A stretch of DNA of 64,000 nucleotides from Rossellomorea arthrocnemi. Its GTDB lineage: Bacteria > Bacillota > Bacilli > Bacillales > Bacillaceae_B. A program made the position numbers and the translations under genes. The notes beneath the pieces are model-generated. The model had not been told where the DNA came from. It did no database searches and saw only the letters and a list, made by a program, of their open reading frames with translations. Shown here one piece after another: positions 51,443-59,500 of this stretch (the stretch's first letter is position 1; every line of letters starts with the position of its first letter). The stretch is taken from positions 1-64,000 of the forward strand of contig NZ_CAJGBF010000010.1 in the NCBI RefSeq assembly GCF_904424705.1, in the 5' to 3' direction.

Positions 51443-52471
51443 ATGGTGAAACCGTTTGTGCCTCAATTGGTCTACTTTGAACCGGATGCCCTGGATTATC
51501 CACTAGGGAAACAATTGAAGGAAAAGTTCGAGAAAATGGATGTGGAAATTCGATATACTACGTCCCATAACCAGGTTCGAAATCTGCCCGGGGATAATCA
51601 TTTCCAGAAATACCGGATTGCCAAATCGACATTAGTGGTCGGGGTCCGGAAAACGCTGAAGTTTGATACATCCAAGCCCTCGGCTGAATATGCGATCCCA
51701 TTTGCCACTGGGTGTATGGGACACTGTCATTACTGCTATCTTCAGACTACGATGGGAAGTAAACCCTATATTCGCACCTATGTCAATGTAGATGAAATAT
51801 TTGAGGCGGCAGATCGGTATATCGAAGAAAGAGCACCTGAATTCACGCGTTTCGAAGCCGCGTGCACTTCAGATATTGTAGGGGTTGATCATCTTACTCA
51901 TACACTGAAACGGGCGATCGAACATTTTGGTGAATCGGAATTTGGGAAATTGCGTTTTGTCACCAAATTCCATCATGTTGATCATCTTCTGGATGCCAAA
52001 CATAATGGGAAAACGAGATTCCGTTTTAGTATTAATGCCGACTATGTAATCAAAAATTTTGAACCTGGTACTTCCTCTCTCGATAAGAGACTGGAGGCGG
52101 CAGGAAAGGTTGCCAGGGCTGGCTATCCATTGGGATTTATCGTCGCACCTATTTATATACATGAGGGATGGCAGGAAGGGTATAGGCAAATGTTTGAACA
52201 CTTACAAGCCCATCTTCCTGAGGAAGCAAAAAAGGATTTAACCTTTGAGTTCATCCAGCATCGTTTTACTAAGCCTGCTAAAAGGGTGATCGAGAAGAAT
52301 TATCCCATGACGAAACTTGAATTGAATGAGGAAGAACGACGATACAAATGGGGGAAATACGGTATCGGGAAGTATATTTATCAAAAGGATGAAGAGCAGG
52401 AAATCAAGGATCATCTCTATGCTTATATGGAAAAGCACTTTCCAAAAGCGAAATTAGAGTATTTTACGTAA
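51443..52471 (+). CDS. splB: Spore photoproduct lyase SplB
   Basis: The 342-residue radical-SAM enzyme has the 4Fe-4S triad CMGHCHYC at Cys91, Cys95 and Cys98, and the catalytic hydrogen-donor cysteine in FEAACTSD at residue 141. Both sets fall at the same numbers as the characterised Bacillus enzyme. It repairs 5-thyminyl-5,6-dihydrothymine, the UV lesion of spores, on germination. AGGAGGG precedes the ATG. Confidence 0.95.
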   Translation: MVKPFVPQLVYFEPDALDYPLGKQLKEKFEKMDVEIRYTTSHNQVRNLPGDNHFQKYRIAKSTLVVGVRKTLKFDTSKPSAEYAIPFATGCMGHCHYCYLQTTMGSKPYIRTYVNVDEIFEAADRYIEERAPEFTRFEAACTSDIVGVDHLTHTLKRAIEHFGESEFGKLRFVTKFHHVDHLLDAKHNGKTRFRFSINADYVIKNFEPGTSSLDKRLEAAGKVARAGYPLGFIVAPIYIHEGWQEGYRQMFEHLQAHLPEEAKKDLTFEFIQHRFTKPAKRVIEKNYPMTKLELNEEERRYKWGKYGIGKYIYQKDEEQEIKDHLYAYMEKHFPKAKLEYFT

Positions 52472-52477
52472 AAAAAG

Positions 52478-52514
52478 GGACTGATTACATTTAACTTCAC
52501 ATTGTAATCAGTCC
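52478..52514. terminator. Bidirectional intrinsic terminator
   Basis: GGACTGATTACA pairs with TGTAATCAGTCC between converging genes; an A-run precedes it, giving Ts for the minus-strand gene. Confidence 0.85.
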
Positions 52515-52515
52515 T

Positions 52516-52950
52516 CTAATGGAATTGTGGAAGTAAGGTTTCTAAGTCTTTTACCCTCATGGCGATCTCGTCACAAATCTCCTGATAATGTACCCATTCT
52601 TCAATCAAGGACGAAGAACGCTTTCTTGGATTCGGTAAATTCCAATAGATGACTTTTTCCTCTAATTCAGTAGGAAGTTCAATCTGATCATCATATTCTG
52701 TATCTTGGATTGCGACAATCACCGAGGCATTACCAAGTTCCTTCATCTCAATGGGGGAAAGAGGAAATGAACTAATATCAATACATAATTCTTTCATTGC
52801 TAAGACGCTGAATTCTGCACGGCTTTCAGTTATCCATCCGGCACTTTTGAAAGACCAATCTGATACATCGAGCTTCGCGGCCCAACCTTCAGCCATCAAG
52901 CTGCGCTGCTGACTACTTGAAAGAAAATAGACTGTTTTATTCATCATCAT
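52516..52950 (-). CDS. LMW-phosphatase/ArsC-like protein lacking catalytic cysteines
   Basis: The 144-residue protein is clearly of the low-molecular-weight phosphatase/arsenate reductase (thioredoxin-dependent ArsC) fold: TVYFLSSSQQRSLMAEGWA aligns with the usual YFLCTGNSCRSQMAEGWA, and the tail LPNPRKRSSSLIEEWVHYQEI with the ArsC end. The phosphate-binding loop is one residue shorter and its nucleophilic Cys is Ser. The later redox cysteines of ArsC are also missing (VIVAIQDTEYDDQIELP). It is probably a non-catalytic binding protein. No ars genes are nearby. Confidence 0.8.
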   Translation of the reverse strand: MMMNKTVYFLSSSQQRSLMAEGWAAKLDVSDWSFKSAGWITESRAEFSVLAMKELCIDISSFPLSPIEMKELGNASVIVAIQDTEYDDQIELPTELEEKVIYWNLPNPRKRSSSLIEEWVHYQEICDEIAMRVKDLETLLPQFH

Positions 52951-53181
52951 ATGTTCCTTTCTATTATCATGCTGTTATTATTACTATTTACCCAATCACG
53001 TATACTTTAATCGCAGAATCACAAAAAGAATTTATTGGAAAGTATTTTGTAGTATAAAGGATTCATTGAACTGCCTGTTTTTTGATATCCAGACATTTTA
53101 ATATAGTAAAATGGATTTAAATCTCCCTTAACCTTCTTTTATTGTAAAAAAAATCAGTATAATGGGTGAAAGAGAATGAAG

Positions 53182-53244
53182 TTTTGAACGAATAAAGCAG
53201 CCGGGGATGGCGAAAGAGAGGATTCGTCCGCTGAAAGTTCAAAA
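53182..53244 (+). ncRNA. Candidate structured leader upstream of the symporter
   Basis: Three nested stems can form: TTTTGAAC/GTTCAAAA (53182-53189, 53237-53244), CAGC/GCTG (53198-53201, 53230-53233) and GGCGAA/TTCGTC (53209-53214, 53223-53228, one wobble). A TATAAT lies just upstream at about 53158 and another at 53255-53260, so it may be transcribed leader or promoter-proximal DNA. I do not recognise a known riboswitch. The rest of the 52951-53317 gap shows no gene. Confidence 0.4.
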
Positions 53245-53317
53245 AATTTTGGTTTTATAATAAACGTATAAGGGTATAACCTTTATATTATTTGGATATT
53301 TTTAGGGAGGTACATCT

Positions 53318-54562
53318 ATGAAATTTAATTTAACAACGAAGATTATTACAGCCTTAATACTTGGGGCGGTAGTTGGTTTAATTCTGAACATTTTTGCAAA
53401 AGATTTATTCAATATATTAGATCCTTATCTATTCACTCCTTTAGGGAAGATTTTTCTCAATCTTATCAGTATGCTTGTCGTGCCGATTGTTTTTCTTTCA
53501 ATCGTTCTCGGGTCTGCAGGTTTAGGTGATCCGAAGAAGCTGGGGAGAATTGGGTTGAAAACGATCGTCTACTTTTTACTGACAACCTGTATCGCAATTG
53601 TAATCGGTTTGACTTTGGCATACATCATTGATCCGGGATTGGTTGAAGGAATCGATACCTCCCAATCAGAAGGCTTTAAAACAGAAGAGGCTCCTCCTGT
53701 AGGGGAGACATTAATGAACATCATCCCTAAAAATCCTCTAACGGCCATGACTGAAGGAAATATGCTGCAAATAATCGCATTTGCCATCTTCATCGGATTT
53801 GGATTGACGGCATTGGGCGAGAAGACGAAAGGGATATTAAAGCTTGTCGAACAAGGGAACGACCTAATGATGTATTTGGTAACCCTGGTGATGAAATTCG
53901 CACCATACGGAACATTTGGATTGATCGCTTCTGCAATCGGAAGTCAGGGATCCAGTGCCCTTAAGGCCATGTGGCTTTATTTTGTTGTCGTATTAGCGGC
54001 TTTACTTGTTCATGCGTTTATAACGTATGGTGGAACGATTCTATTCCTTGCAAAGAAAAATCCGATTTGGTTCTTCAAGAACTTCAGCCCGGCCATGAGT
54101 GTCGGATTCAGTACATCAAGCAGTAATGCCACCCTCCCGATTTCGATGGATGTTGCACAACAGCGATTGGGTGTTTCTAAACCGGTAAGCTCTTTCGTTC
54201 AGCCCTTGGGAGCTACGATCAACATGGATGGTACAGCCATCATGCAAGGTGTGGCGACCGTGTTTATCTCCCAGGTATACAGTGTGGATTTATCGATGGA
54301 ACAACTCATTACCGTTGTCCTCACCGCTGTTCTTGCAAGTATAGGAACTGCAGGGGTGCCGGGAGTTGGGTTAATCCTTCTAGCTATGGTTTTAAGCAGT
54401 GTCAATCTCCCCGTTGAAGGGATTGGCTTGATACTGGGAATAGACCGTTTATTGGATATGGCTCGTACATCCATTAACATCTCAGGGGATGCTGCTTGTG
54501 CCCTATTTGTATCTGAGTCAGAAAAAAAACGGACCATTAAGATACAGAGGGGCGAAGCATAA
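53318..54562 (+). CDS. Dicarboxylate/amino acid:cation symporter (GltT/DctP-like)
   Basis: The 414-residue protein of the DAACS family has the serine-rich hairpin FSTSSSNATLPISMD, the NMDGTAIMQG sodium/substrate site in helix 7 and the substrate-contact region DRLLDMARTSINISGDAA in helix 8. It imports glutamate, aspartate or C4-dicarboxylates with Na+ or H+. The arginine in the helix-8 MARTSINISGD segment suits glutamate/aspartate or dicarboxylate. AGGGAGGT precedes the ATG. Confidence 0.9.
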   Translation: MKFNLTTKIITALILGAVVGLILNIFAKDLFNILDPYLFTPLGKIFLNLISMLVVPIVFLSIVLGSAGLGDPKKLGRIGLKTIVYFLLTTCIAIVIGLTLAYIIDPGLVEGIDTSQSEGFKTEEAPPVGETLMNIIPKNPLTAMTEGNMLQIIAFAIFIGFGLTALGEKTKGILKLVEQGNDLMMYLVTLVMKFAPYGTFGLIASAIGSQGSSALKAMWLYFVVVLAALLVHAFITYGGTILFLAKKNPIWFFKNFSPAMSVGFSTSSSNATLPISMDVAQQRLGVSKPVSSFVQPLGATINMDGTAIMQGVATVFISQVYSVDLSMEQLITVVLTAVLASIGTAGVPGVGLILLAMVLSSVNLPVEGIGLILGIDRLLDMARTSINISGDAACALFVSESEKKRTIKIQRGEA

Positions 54563-54594
54563 CCGATTGCTATCGTCATTCTGAAAGAGAAAGG

Positions 54595-54628
54595 GAAGAT
54601 GAAATCAAATCGATTTCATCTTCTTTTT
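54595..54628 (+). terminator. Intrinsic terminator
   Basis: GAAGATGAAATC pairs with GATTTCATCTTC, followed by five Ts, after the symporter gene. Confidence 0.9.
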
Positions 54629-54898
54629 ATATAGAAAAGCTGTATTTAAAATCATAATGTTGATTGGGGGATCGGGTAACTCAAAATCCTGCACACCGTT
54701 TGACAGAGCCAAGACATACAAGTTGTTCTGAAACAACCATTTTTCCAAAGGGCCGTGTAGAAAGAAGAGAGCCGTACGGGCCCTGTATTTTCTCCCATCC
54801 AATTCGACAAATTATAGAAAACGGACTTGGAGAAAAATCCAGTATGTTATCCTGAAGAGTGATAGTCGCACAGTGATCACAATAAGGAGATGTTTTTC

Positions 54899-55462
54899 TT
54901 GAAAGTACTAATGATCGTTGCCCATCCACGAATGAATTCCCTAACGTTTTCCATCACAAAGCATATTCAGAAAGGTCTTCATGATAAAGAATATAAGTCA
55001 TCCATTCTTGATTTGTATCGAGAGGAATTTAATCCAGTTTTAGATGAAAAAGGAGAAGAAGAGTGGGATAATCCTATGAAAGGCAAGCCATCCCATATTG
55101 TTGAGAAGGAAAGAAAGAAGTTAAAGAGATATGACGCGATGATCTTTGTGTTCCCGATTTGGTGGTATGGTTTACCAGCCATCATGAAAGGGTATATTGA
55201 CCGAGTCTTTACTTACCCGGCGTTTACACAGATCAATCACCAGAAGGTTCTTTGGGTTGGCCTCGCGGGGGAAAGGAAAGAGGAATTTATTTCAAATGGT
55301 CATGACAAGGCATTGAGACACCACTTAATACAGGGGATCTCAGAAAAGATGGGTGCCATCGATAAAGAAGTTGAAATCTTTTTTGACACAATGGACAGGG
55401 ATAAAAAATTTGATTATGAAAAAACTATGAATAAAGCGTATCTGTTGGGTACATTATTTTGA
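54899..55462 (+). CDS. Flavodoxin-fold NAD(P)H oxidoreductase (KefF/MdaB-like)
   Basis: The 187-residue protein opens MKVLMIVAHPRMNSLTFSIT and has the FMN-contact loop FVFPIWWYGLPAIMKGYIDR characteristic of NQO1/KefF-type quinone reductases. TTG 54899 is preferred because AAGGAG (54884-54889) is 9 bases before it; ATG 54890 abuts the ribosome site. It is monocistronic. It probably reduces quinones or nitro compounds. Confidence 0.83.
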   Translation: MKVLMIVAHPRMNSLTFSITKHIQKGLHDKEYKSSILDLYREEFNPVLDEKGEEEWDNPMKGKPSHIVEKERKKLKRYDAMIFVFPIWWYGLPAIMKGYIDRVFTYPAFTQINHQKVLWVGLAGERKEEFISNGHDKALRHHLIQGISEKMGAIDKEVEIFFDTMDRDKKFDYEKTMNKAYLLGTLF

Positions 55463-55680
55463 TTCAGGTGTGAAAAAAGTACTGTTTTTTTAATAAATTT
55501 AAATAATTTTTTGTGAATAAATATAGAGAATTACTAGGTATAAGACTATTATATCGAATATTAACGTATATTTATTCATGTATTTATTCCTGTTAGAAGC
55601 AGGTGACTTTAAAATATTCTGGATTATGGTATGATAAATCTTGTGTCTACATCAGCCGGGAAATTTACATTCAAAAAGAA

Positions 55681-55699
55681 AGTGTATAAAAAATACACT
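55681..55699. promoter_or_regulatory. Palindrome upstream of the proline-type symporter
   Basis: AGTGTAT-AAAAA-ATACACT is a perfect inverted repeat 27 bases before the small accessory gene. It may be an operator or an mRNA hairpin. A sigma-A-like pair TTTAAA/TATGAT lies further upstream near 55608-55635. Confidence 0.45.
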
Positions 55700-55726
55700 A
55701 GAATGCATAAGAAGGAGGGACTCAAT

Positions 55727-55834
55727 ATGGGTGAAGAATTAACACTGGGAACCTGGTTATGGTTATTAATTCCAATGCCGACATTGATTATTTTATCGAT
55801 CATAACTTTTTTTACAGAACAAACAAAGGAGTAG
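55727..55834 (+). CDS. Symporter small accessory protein, 35 residues
   Basis: The sequence MGEELTLGTWLWLLIPMPTL continues IILSIITFFTEQTKE: one membrane helix with a short acidic start. It ends 3 bases before a sodium:solute symporter gene, and small single-helix proteins of this type are encoded next to such symporters in bacilli. AAGGAGGGA (55711-55719) precedes the ATG by 7 bases. A role in stability or activity of the symporter is inferred. Confidence 0.75.
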   Translation: MGEELTLGTWLWLLIPMPTLIILSIITFFTEQTKE

Positions 55835-55837
55835 ATT

Positions 55838-57307
55838 ATGGATATTAATATTGAAACGTTAACATCGATTATTATTTATTTAATAGGAATGGGTATTATT
55901 GGTTACATGGCAGCGAAGTTAACTAGTAATTTATCCGACTATGTTTTAGGAGGTAGGCGATTAACTGCAGGTGTGGCTGCCTTGAGTGCAGGTTCTTCCG
56001 ACATGAGTGGTTGGTTGATGCTAGGTTTACCAGGTGCCATTTATGCCAGTGGAATGGGGTCGATCTGGTTGGCAATTGGTCTATCGGTAGGTGCTTACTT
56101 GAATTGGCAATTTGTTGCAAAACCATTCCGGGTGTATACCGAAGTCGCAAATGATTCGATCACAGTACCGGATTTCTTTGAAAACCGTTTTCACGATTCA
56201 AGCAAAATTCTTCGAGTGTTCTCTGCTATCATCATCCTGGTCTTCTTTACGTTCTATACTTCATCAAGTTTAGTTGGTGGAGCAATCTTACTGGAAGAAT
56301 CATTTAATATGGATTACCGATTAGCTTTATGGGTTGGGGCAGGAGTTATTCTTTCTTATACATTCTTTGGAGGGTTTCTGGCAGCCAGCTGGACAGACTT
56401 CATTCAAGGGATCCTTATGTTCCTGGCTTTAATCATCATTCCCGTTGTAGCTATTTCTGAGATTGGTGGTTGGGATGCGACGGTAAGTGCCGTATCAAGC
56501 ATCGATCCATCCTACTTGAATGTATATACAGGAGCAACATTTGTATCAGTTGTATCGCTTCTGGCATGGGGCTTGGGTTATTTCGGACAGCCTCATATCA
56601 TTGTTCGATTTATGGGAATTAAATCAACGAAAGAAATTCCCAAAGCACGTTTGATTGGTATGGTATGGATGATTGTCTCCCTATTTGGAGCGATCTTCAT
56701 CGGATTCTCAGGTATTGCGTATTTCGCAGATTCACCGTTAGAAAATTCTGAAACGGTGTTCATCATGTTCTCACAAGTATTATTCAACCCATGGGTAGCC
56801 GGTTTCTTACTAGCAGCCATTCTATCAGCCATCATGAGTACAGTGGATTCTCAGCTCCTTGTTTCATCAAGTGCTTTGGCTCAGGATTTCTATAAAGCGA
56901 TTTTTAGAAAAGAAGCAAGCCAAAAGGAAGAAGTATTGGTTGGTCGAATTTCTGTAGTGGTTATCGCGATCCTTGCCATTTTCCTTGGGTATGACCGGGA
57001 TAGCAAGGTGTTGGAATTAGTCAGTTATGCATGGGCAGGTTTCGGTGCTGCCTTTGGACCAGTTGTCATTCTAAGCTTATTCTGGAAGCGGATGACAAGA
57101 AATGGTGCGCTTGCAGGTATGATCACGGGTGCCGTAACGGTAATTGTATGGAAGCAGATAACTGGAGGAATATTCGATGTGTATGAACTTCTTCCAGGCT
57201 TCATTTTTGCTACCATTGCAATATTCATCTTTAGCCTAGTCGGGAACCCGCCGTCTAAAGAGGTTCAGGCAGAGTTTGATACTGTTAAATTACGTTTGAA
57301 AGAATAA
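55838..57307 (+). CDS. putP: Sodium/proline symporter (PutP/OpuE-like)
   Basis: The 489-residue, 13-helix SSS-family transporter contains YVLGGRRLTAGVAALSAGSSDMSGWL across its second helix (in parts), the Na+-binding helix region and ILSAIMSTVDSQLLVSSSALAQD, hallmarks of PutP. It imports proline with sodium for nutrition or osmoprotection; which of the two cannot be told because no put catabolic genes are adjacent. It is co-transcribed with the 35-residue accessory gene. Confidence 0.9.
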   Translation: MDINIETLTSIIIYLIGMGIIGYMAAKLTSNLSDYVLGGRRLTAGVAALSAGSSDMSGWLMLGLPGAIYASGMGSIWLAIGLSVGAYLNWQFVAKPFRVYTEVANDSITVPDFFENRFHDSSKILRVFSAIIILVFFTFYTSSSLVGGAILLEESFNMDYRLALWVGAGVILSYTFFGGFLAASWTDFIQGILMFLALIIIPVVAISEIGGWDATVSAVSSIDPSYLNVYTGATFVSVVSLLAWGLGYFGQPHIIVRFMGIKSTKEIPKARLIGMVWMIVSLFGAIFIGFSGIAYFADSPLENSETVFIMFSQVLFNPWVAGFLLAAILSAIMSTVDSQLLVSSSALAQDFYKAIFRKEASQKEEVLVGRISVVVIAILAIFLGYDRDSKVLELVSYAWAGFGAAFGPVVILSLFWKRMTRNGALAGMITGAVTVIVWKQITGGIFDVYELLPGFIFATIAIFIFSLVGNPPSKEVQAEFDTVKLRLKE

Positions 57308-57319
57308 AGTCATAACCTG

Positions 57320-57355
57320 AAAGGACCCAATACTGGTGTATTGGGTCCTTTCTTG
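57320..57355 (+). terminator. Intrinsic terminator after putP
   Basis: AAAGGACCCAATAC pairs exactly with GTATTGGGTCCTTT around TGGT. Confidence 0.9.
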
Positions 57356-57540
57356 CGAGTGGAAACCACGATGGGAAACGGATAAACCACTCCTAAGGTG
57401 ATGCTTGACTTTTACAACACATCTCCGGGAGCGTCTGAAGGCTCCGTATATATTGATTTGGGAAATGACTTAATTCAGGAACCCATATTCAGATATAGGT
57501 CCCGTCTTCATCAAGGTTTAACGGATAATGTTGATATGGA

Positions 57541-57579
57541 TTGAAAAAGGTATGATATAGGTGTAATATTACACCTATA
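57541..57579 (+). promoter_or_regulatory. Promoter with a perfect 24-bp palindromic operator
   Basis: TTGAAA (57541-57546), 17 bases and TAATAT (57564-57569) form a sigma-A promoter. The -10 lies at the centre of a perfect 24-base palindrome (57556-57579; half TATAGGTGTAAT). A further AGGTGTGAAACC follows before the start codon. The XRE regulator downstream probably represses itself here. Confidence 0.75.
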
Positions 57580-57599
57580 AATGAATAAGGTGTGAAACC

Positions 57600-58052
57600 A
57601 TGACAAAAGAAGAGATCATATTAATCATTTCTGATAAATTAAGGCTAGTACGCACAGAAGCGGGATACACACAGGACAAGATGGCTACAGTCATAGGGTT
57701 ATCGAAAAAAACACTGGTGCAGATTGAAAAAGGAAGAGTGATGGCCAGTTGGACCGCCGCCGTTGCTATTTGTGCGTTGTTTAAGGACAGTGAAACTTTA
57801 ACGGCAAGTCTGGGAGGGGAACCCCTTGAAGTCATCGAGACCATTGCCCGGGAAGGCATTGATTATCGAAAAGAAAAAACACTGGGTGGCAAGATTTGGT
57901 GGAAAGATATGAAAAAGAACGATGAATACATCCTTCAACAAAACCTGTTCAGTAAACATTATCGAATATTGGACGCTGAGGATTACCGGATCTATAGCAG
58001 CTTCGATGAGGAAAGCAGTCACAAGCGCTTTGATGAGTTAACAGGGGAGTAG
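57600..58052 (+). CDS. XRE-family transcriptional regulator
   Basis: The 150-residue protein has an N-terminal helix-turn-helix (KLRLVRTEAGYTQDKMATVI onward, about 13-60) and a C-terminal domain of about 80 residues containing GGKIWWKDMKKNDEYILQQN and HYRILDAEDYRIYSSF, resembling small stand-alone DNA-binding regulators of Firmicutes. Its ligand is unknown. AAGGTGTG is the ribosome site. No partner toxin or adjacent target is evident. Confidence 0.8.
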   Translation: MTKEEIILIISDKLRLVRTEAGYTQDKMATVIGLSKKTLVQIEKGRVMASWTAAVAICALFKDSETLTASLGGEPLEVIETIAREGIDYRKEKTLGGKIWWKDMKKNDEYILQQNLFSKHYRILDAEDYRIYSSFDEESSHKRFDELTGE

Positions 58053-58067
58053 GGTGCATATCAAAAA

Positions 58068-58103
58068 GGGAGGGACGGACCTTTTACAGGTCCGTCCCTC
58101 CCT
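58068..58103. terminator. Palindrome made of two GGTCCGTCCCTC copies
   Basis: GGGAGGGACGGACC and its exact complement flank TTTTACA. The arms carry the window-wide 12-mer in both orientations. It lies between the converging XRE and universal stress protein genes and may terminate both; the T-run is broken by Cs. Confidence 0.7.
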
Positions 58104-58114
58104 CCCTTTCTTTG

Positions 58115-58639
58115 TTATTTTACAACCAGTACGCTTGATTCACAGTGTTGGGTGACTTTTTCGCTTACGCTTCCGAGTACCCATTTTTTCATACCGGATT
58201 TTCCACTGCTCCCGACTACAACCAGGTCTGCCTGTATTTCCTTGGCGTATTCACATATACGTTTCGCTTCCGAACCTGACAGGTGAATGAAATTGGCATC
58301 CACTCCATGAGGGGAAAGTTTTTCCCTGGCATTCACTAAAAATGGATGGGTGGAAGAAGGTGTCCTGATTTCATGCCTGTCTTCTTCTGTTGTAGGAACT
58401 TTGTTGACAGGAGGAGCCGAGGGATTCCCCATATACTGATTATCAAATCCAGGAGATGTATCAGCGAGTGCATGAGTAGGTGTGAAATTATCTCGGGACG
58501 CATTCGCTGTCTTCTCCTCTGAAATATGGAGTACAGTTAGTTTGGAGTCTATAGAACTTTTCATTAATTTGGTTACTTCATCTAATGCCTTTTTACTTCC
58601 ATCTGTTTCGTCATAAGCTAATAGAATATGTCTATACAT
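58115..58639 (-). CDS. Universal stress protein (UspA family)
   Basis: The 174-residue protein has the Usp Rossmann-like fold: MYRHILLAYDETDGSKKALD at the front and the ATP-binding GSSGKSGMKKWVLGSVSEKV (about 147-166), then SVLVVK. An insertion of about 50 residues (NASRDNFTPTHAL onward) sits between strands 2 and 3, making it longer than the usual 140-150. ATG 58639 has GAGGTG 7 bases upstream. Confidence 0.87.
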   Translation of the reverse strand: MYRHILLAYDETDGSKKALDEVTKLMKSSIDSKLTVLHISEEKTANASRDNFTPTHALADTSPGFDNQYMGNPSAPPVNKVPTTEEDRHEIRTPSSTHPFLVNAREKLSPHGVDANFIHLSGSEAKRICEYAKEIQADLVVVGSSGKSGMKKWVLGSVSEKVTQHCESSVLVVK

Positions 58640-58770
58640 GTTAATCACCTCTATATTGGGATATCTATTGTTTACCCGTTAAAAGAATAGTTAACCTTTT
58701 TCAGTGAATTTTCCAAGATACGATGAAAATTCAACCGATGTGAATTCCGCGTTGTGAGAGTGAAAAATAA

Positions 58771-58803
58771 GGAGCAGAATAGGGGGAAGACCTATTCTGC
58801 TCC
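58771..58803. terminator. Strong hairpin, terminator
   Basis: GGAGCAGAATAGG pairs exactly with CCTATTCTGCTCC around a 7-base loop. Read on the minus strand it is followed by TTATTTTT, so it probably ends the tiny gene at 58864-58932. Confidence 0.75.
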
Positions 58804-58863
58804 TATGTTTTCTATAAAAACTTAAATAATGGCAAGAATAATGTTTGACTGAAACGGTCCTTC

Positions 58864-58932
58864 TTAAAGCATGCTGATAATCCAGCCAATAACAACAATT
58901 GCACCAATGACCATTAAGATTGTACGTACCAT
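58864..58932 (-). CDS. 22-residue membrane peptide
   Basis: The frame reads MVRTILMVIGAIVVIGWIIS and ends ML, almost wholly one hydrophobic helix. GAGGTG (complement of 58939-58944) sits 6 bases before the ATG and a strong terminator follows about 60 bases downstream, so a transcription unit is likely. Short peptides of this shape are common in bacilli. No family is assigned. Confidence 0.55.
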   Translation of the reverse strand: MVRTILMVIGAIVVIGWIISML

Positions 58933-59004
58933 GGAAATCACCTCGACTTATTGTTTCGTGAAGAATATTTTGTGTTTCTAACCGGTTAGAGTAAAGATAC
59001 CCGG

Positions 59005-59427
59005 TTATGTAATAGTTAAAACATTATCCCTCTGATTGTCCCATGTTCTACCTCCTTGGCTGGAAACGAATTCTAAATCCTGGAGTTCAACAAATCGTGT
59101 CCTGATTTGTTGAATGGATAGAGGCGTCGGACTTTGTTCAAGTGAAGAATGGATTTTTTGCCTGCATGCCCTCTTTCCGTTTTCGAAGAACGCTTCCAAT
59201 ACTGATAGGATATTGATATACTCCTCCGATTTAGTCATAGTGATTGCGAGAGAGTAGGTACCTTTAGGTTGCTCCTTTTCTGTCAAATTATGATTGTTTC
59301 CCGGTAATTTTTGTATGGTTAATCGATTGTCTGCCTCAACCGTCAAATGCGTTAGTATAAAATAGCCCGGGGAATGGGTTTTTGAACTGTTTGTTGTTAT
59401 CCGACCGGAGACGGAGGAAAAAACCAC
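59005..59427 (-). CDS. Hypothetical protein, 140 residues
   Basis: The GTG start at 59427 follows AGGAGGG by 7 bases. The protein has a segment TYSLAITMTKSEEYINILSV and a C-terminal part (LSIQQIRTRFVELQDLEFVS) that could be a small winged-helix. I do not recognise the family. It is soluble with a Ser/Thr-rich N-terminus. It is divergent from an MFS transporter gene starting 73 bases away and might regulate it; this is conjecture. Confidence 0.5.
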   Translation of the reverse strand: MVFSSVSGRITTNSSKTHSPGYFILTHLTVEADNRLTIQKLPGNNHNLTEKEQPKGTYSLAITMTKSEEYINILSVLEAFFENGKRACRQKIHSSLEQSPTPLSIQQIRTRFVELQDLEFVSSQGGRTWDNQRDNVLTIT

Positions 59428-59500
59428 CAGTAGACCCTCCTGCCAATGGTTGAAACTCTATATGATAAAGATAGATAGTCATTGATGGGGGAAGGTATTT

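Noticed and set aside
54650-54890. Possible genes on either strand between the symporter and the flavodoxin-like gene
   Set aside because: Frames of 60-80 codons overlap each other on both strands and cross the terminator; none has a ribosome site or recognisable motif.
59005-59427. Treating the 140-codon hypothetical gene as a shadow
   Set aside because: Kept as a gene at low confidence because a correctly spaced AGGAGGG precedes the GTG start and no competing gene overlaps it.
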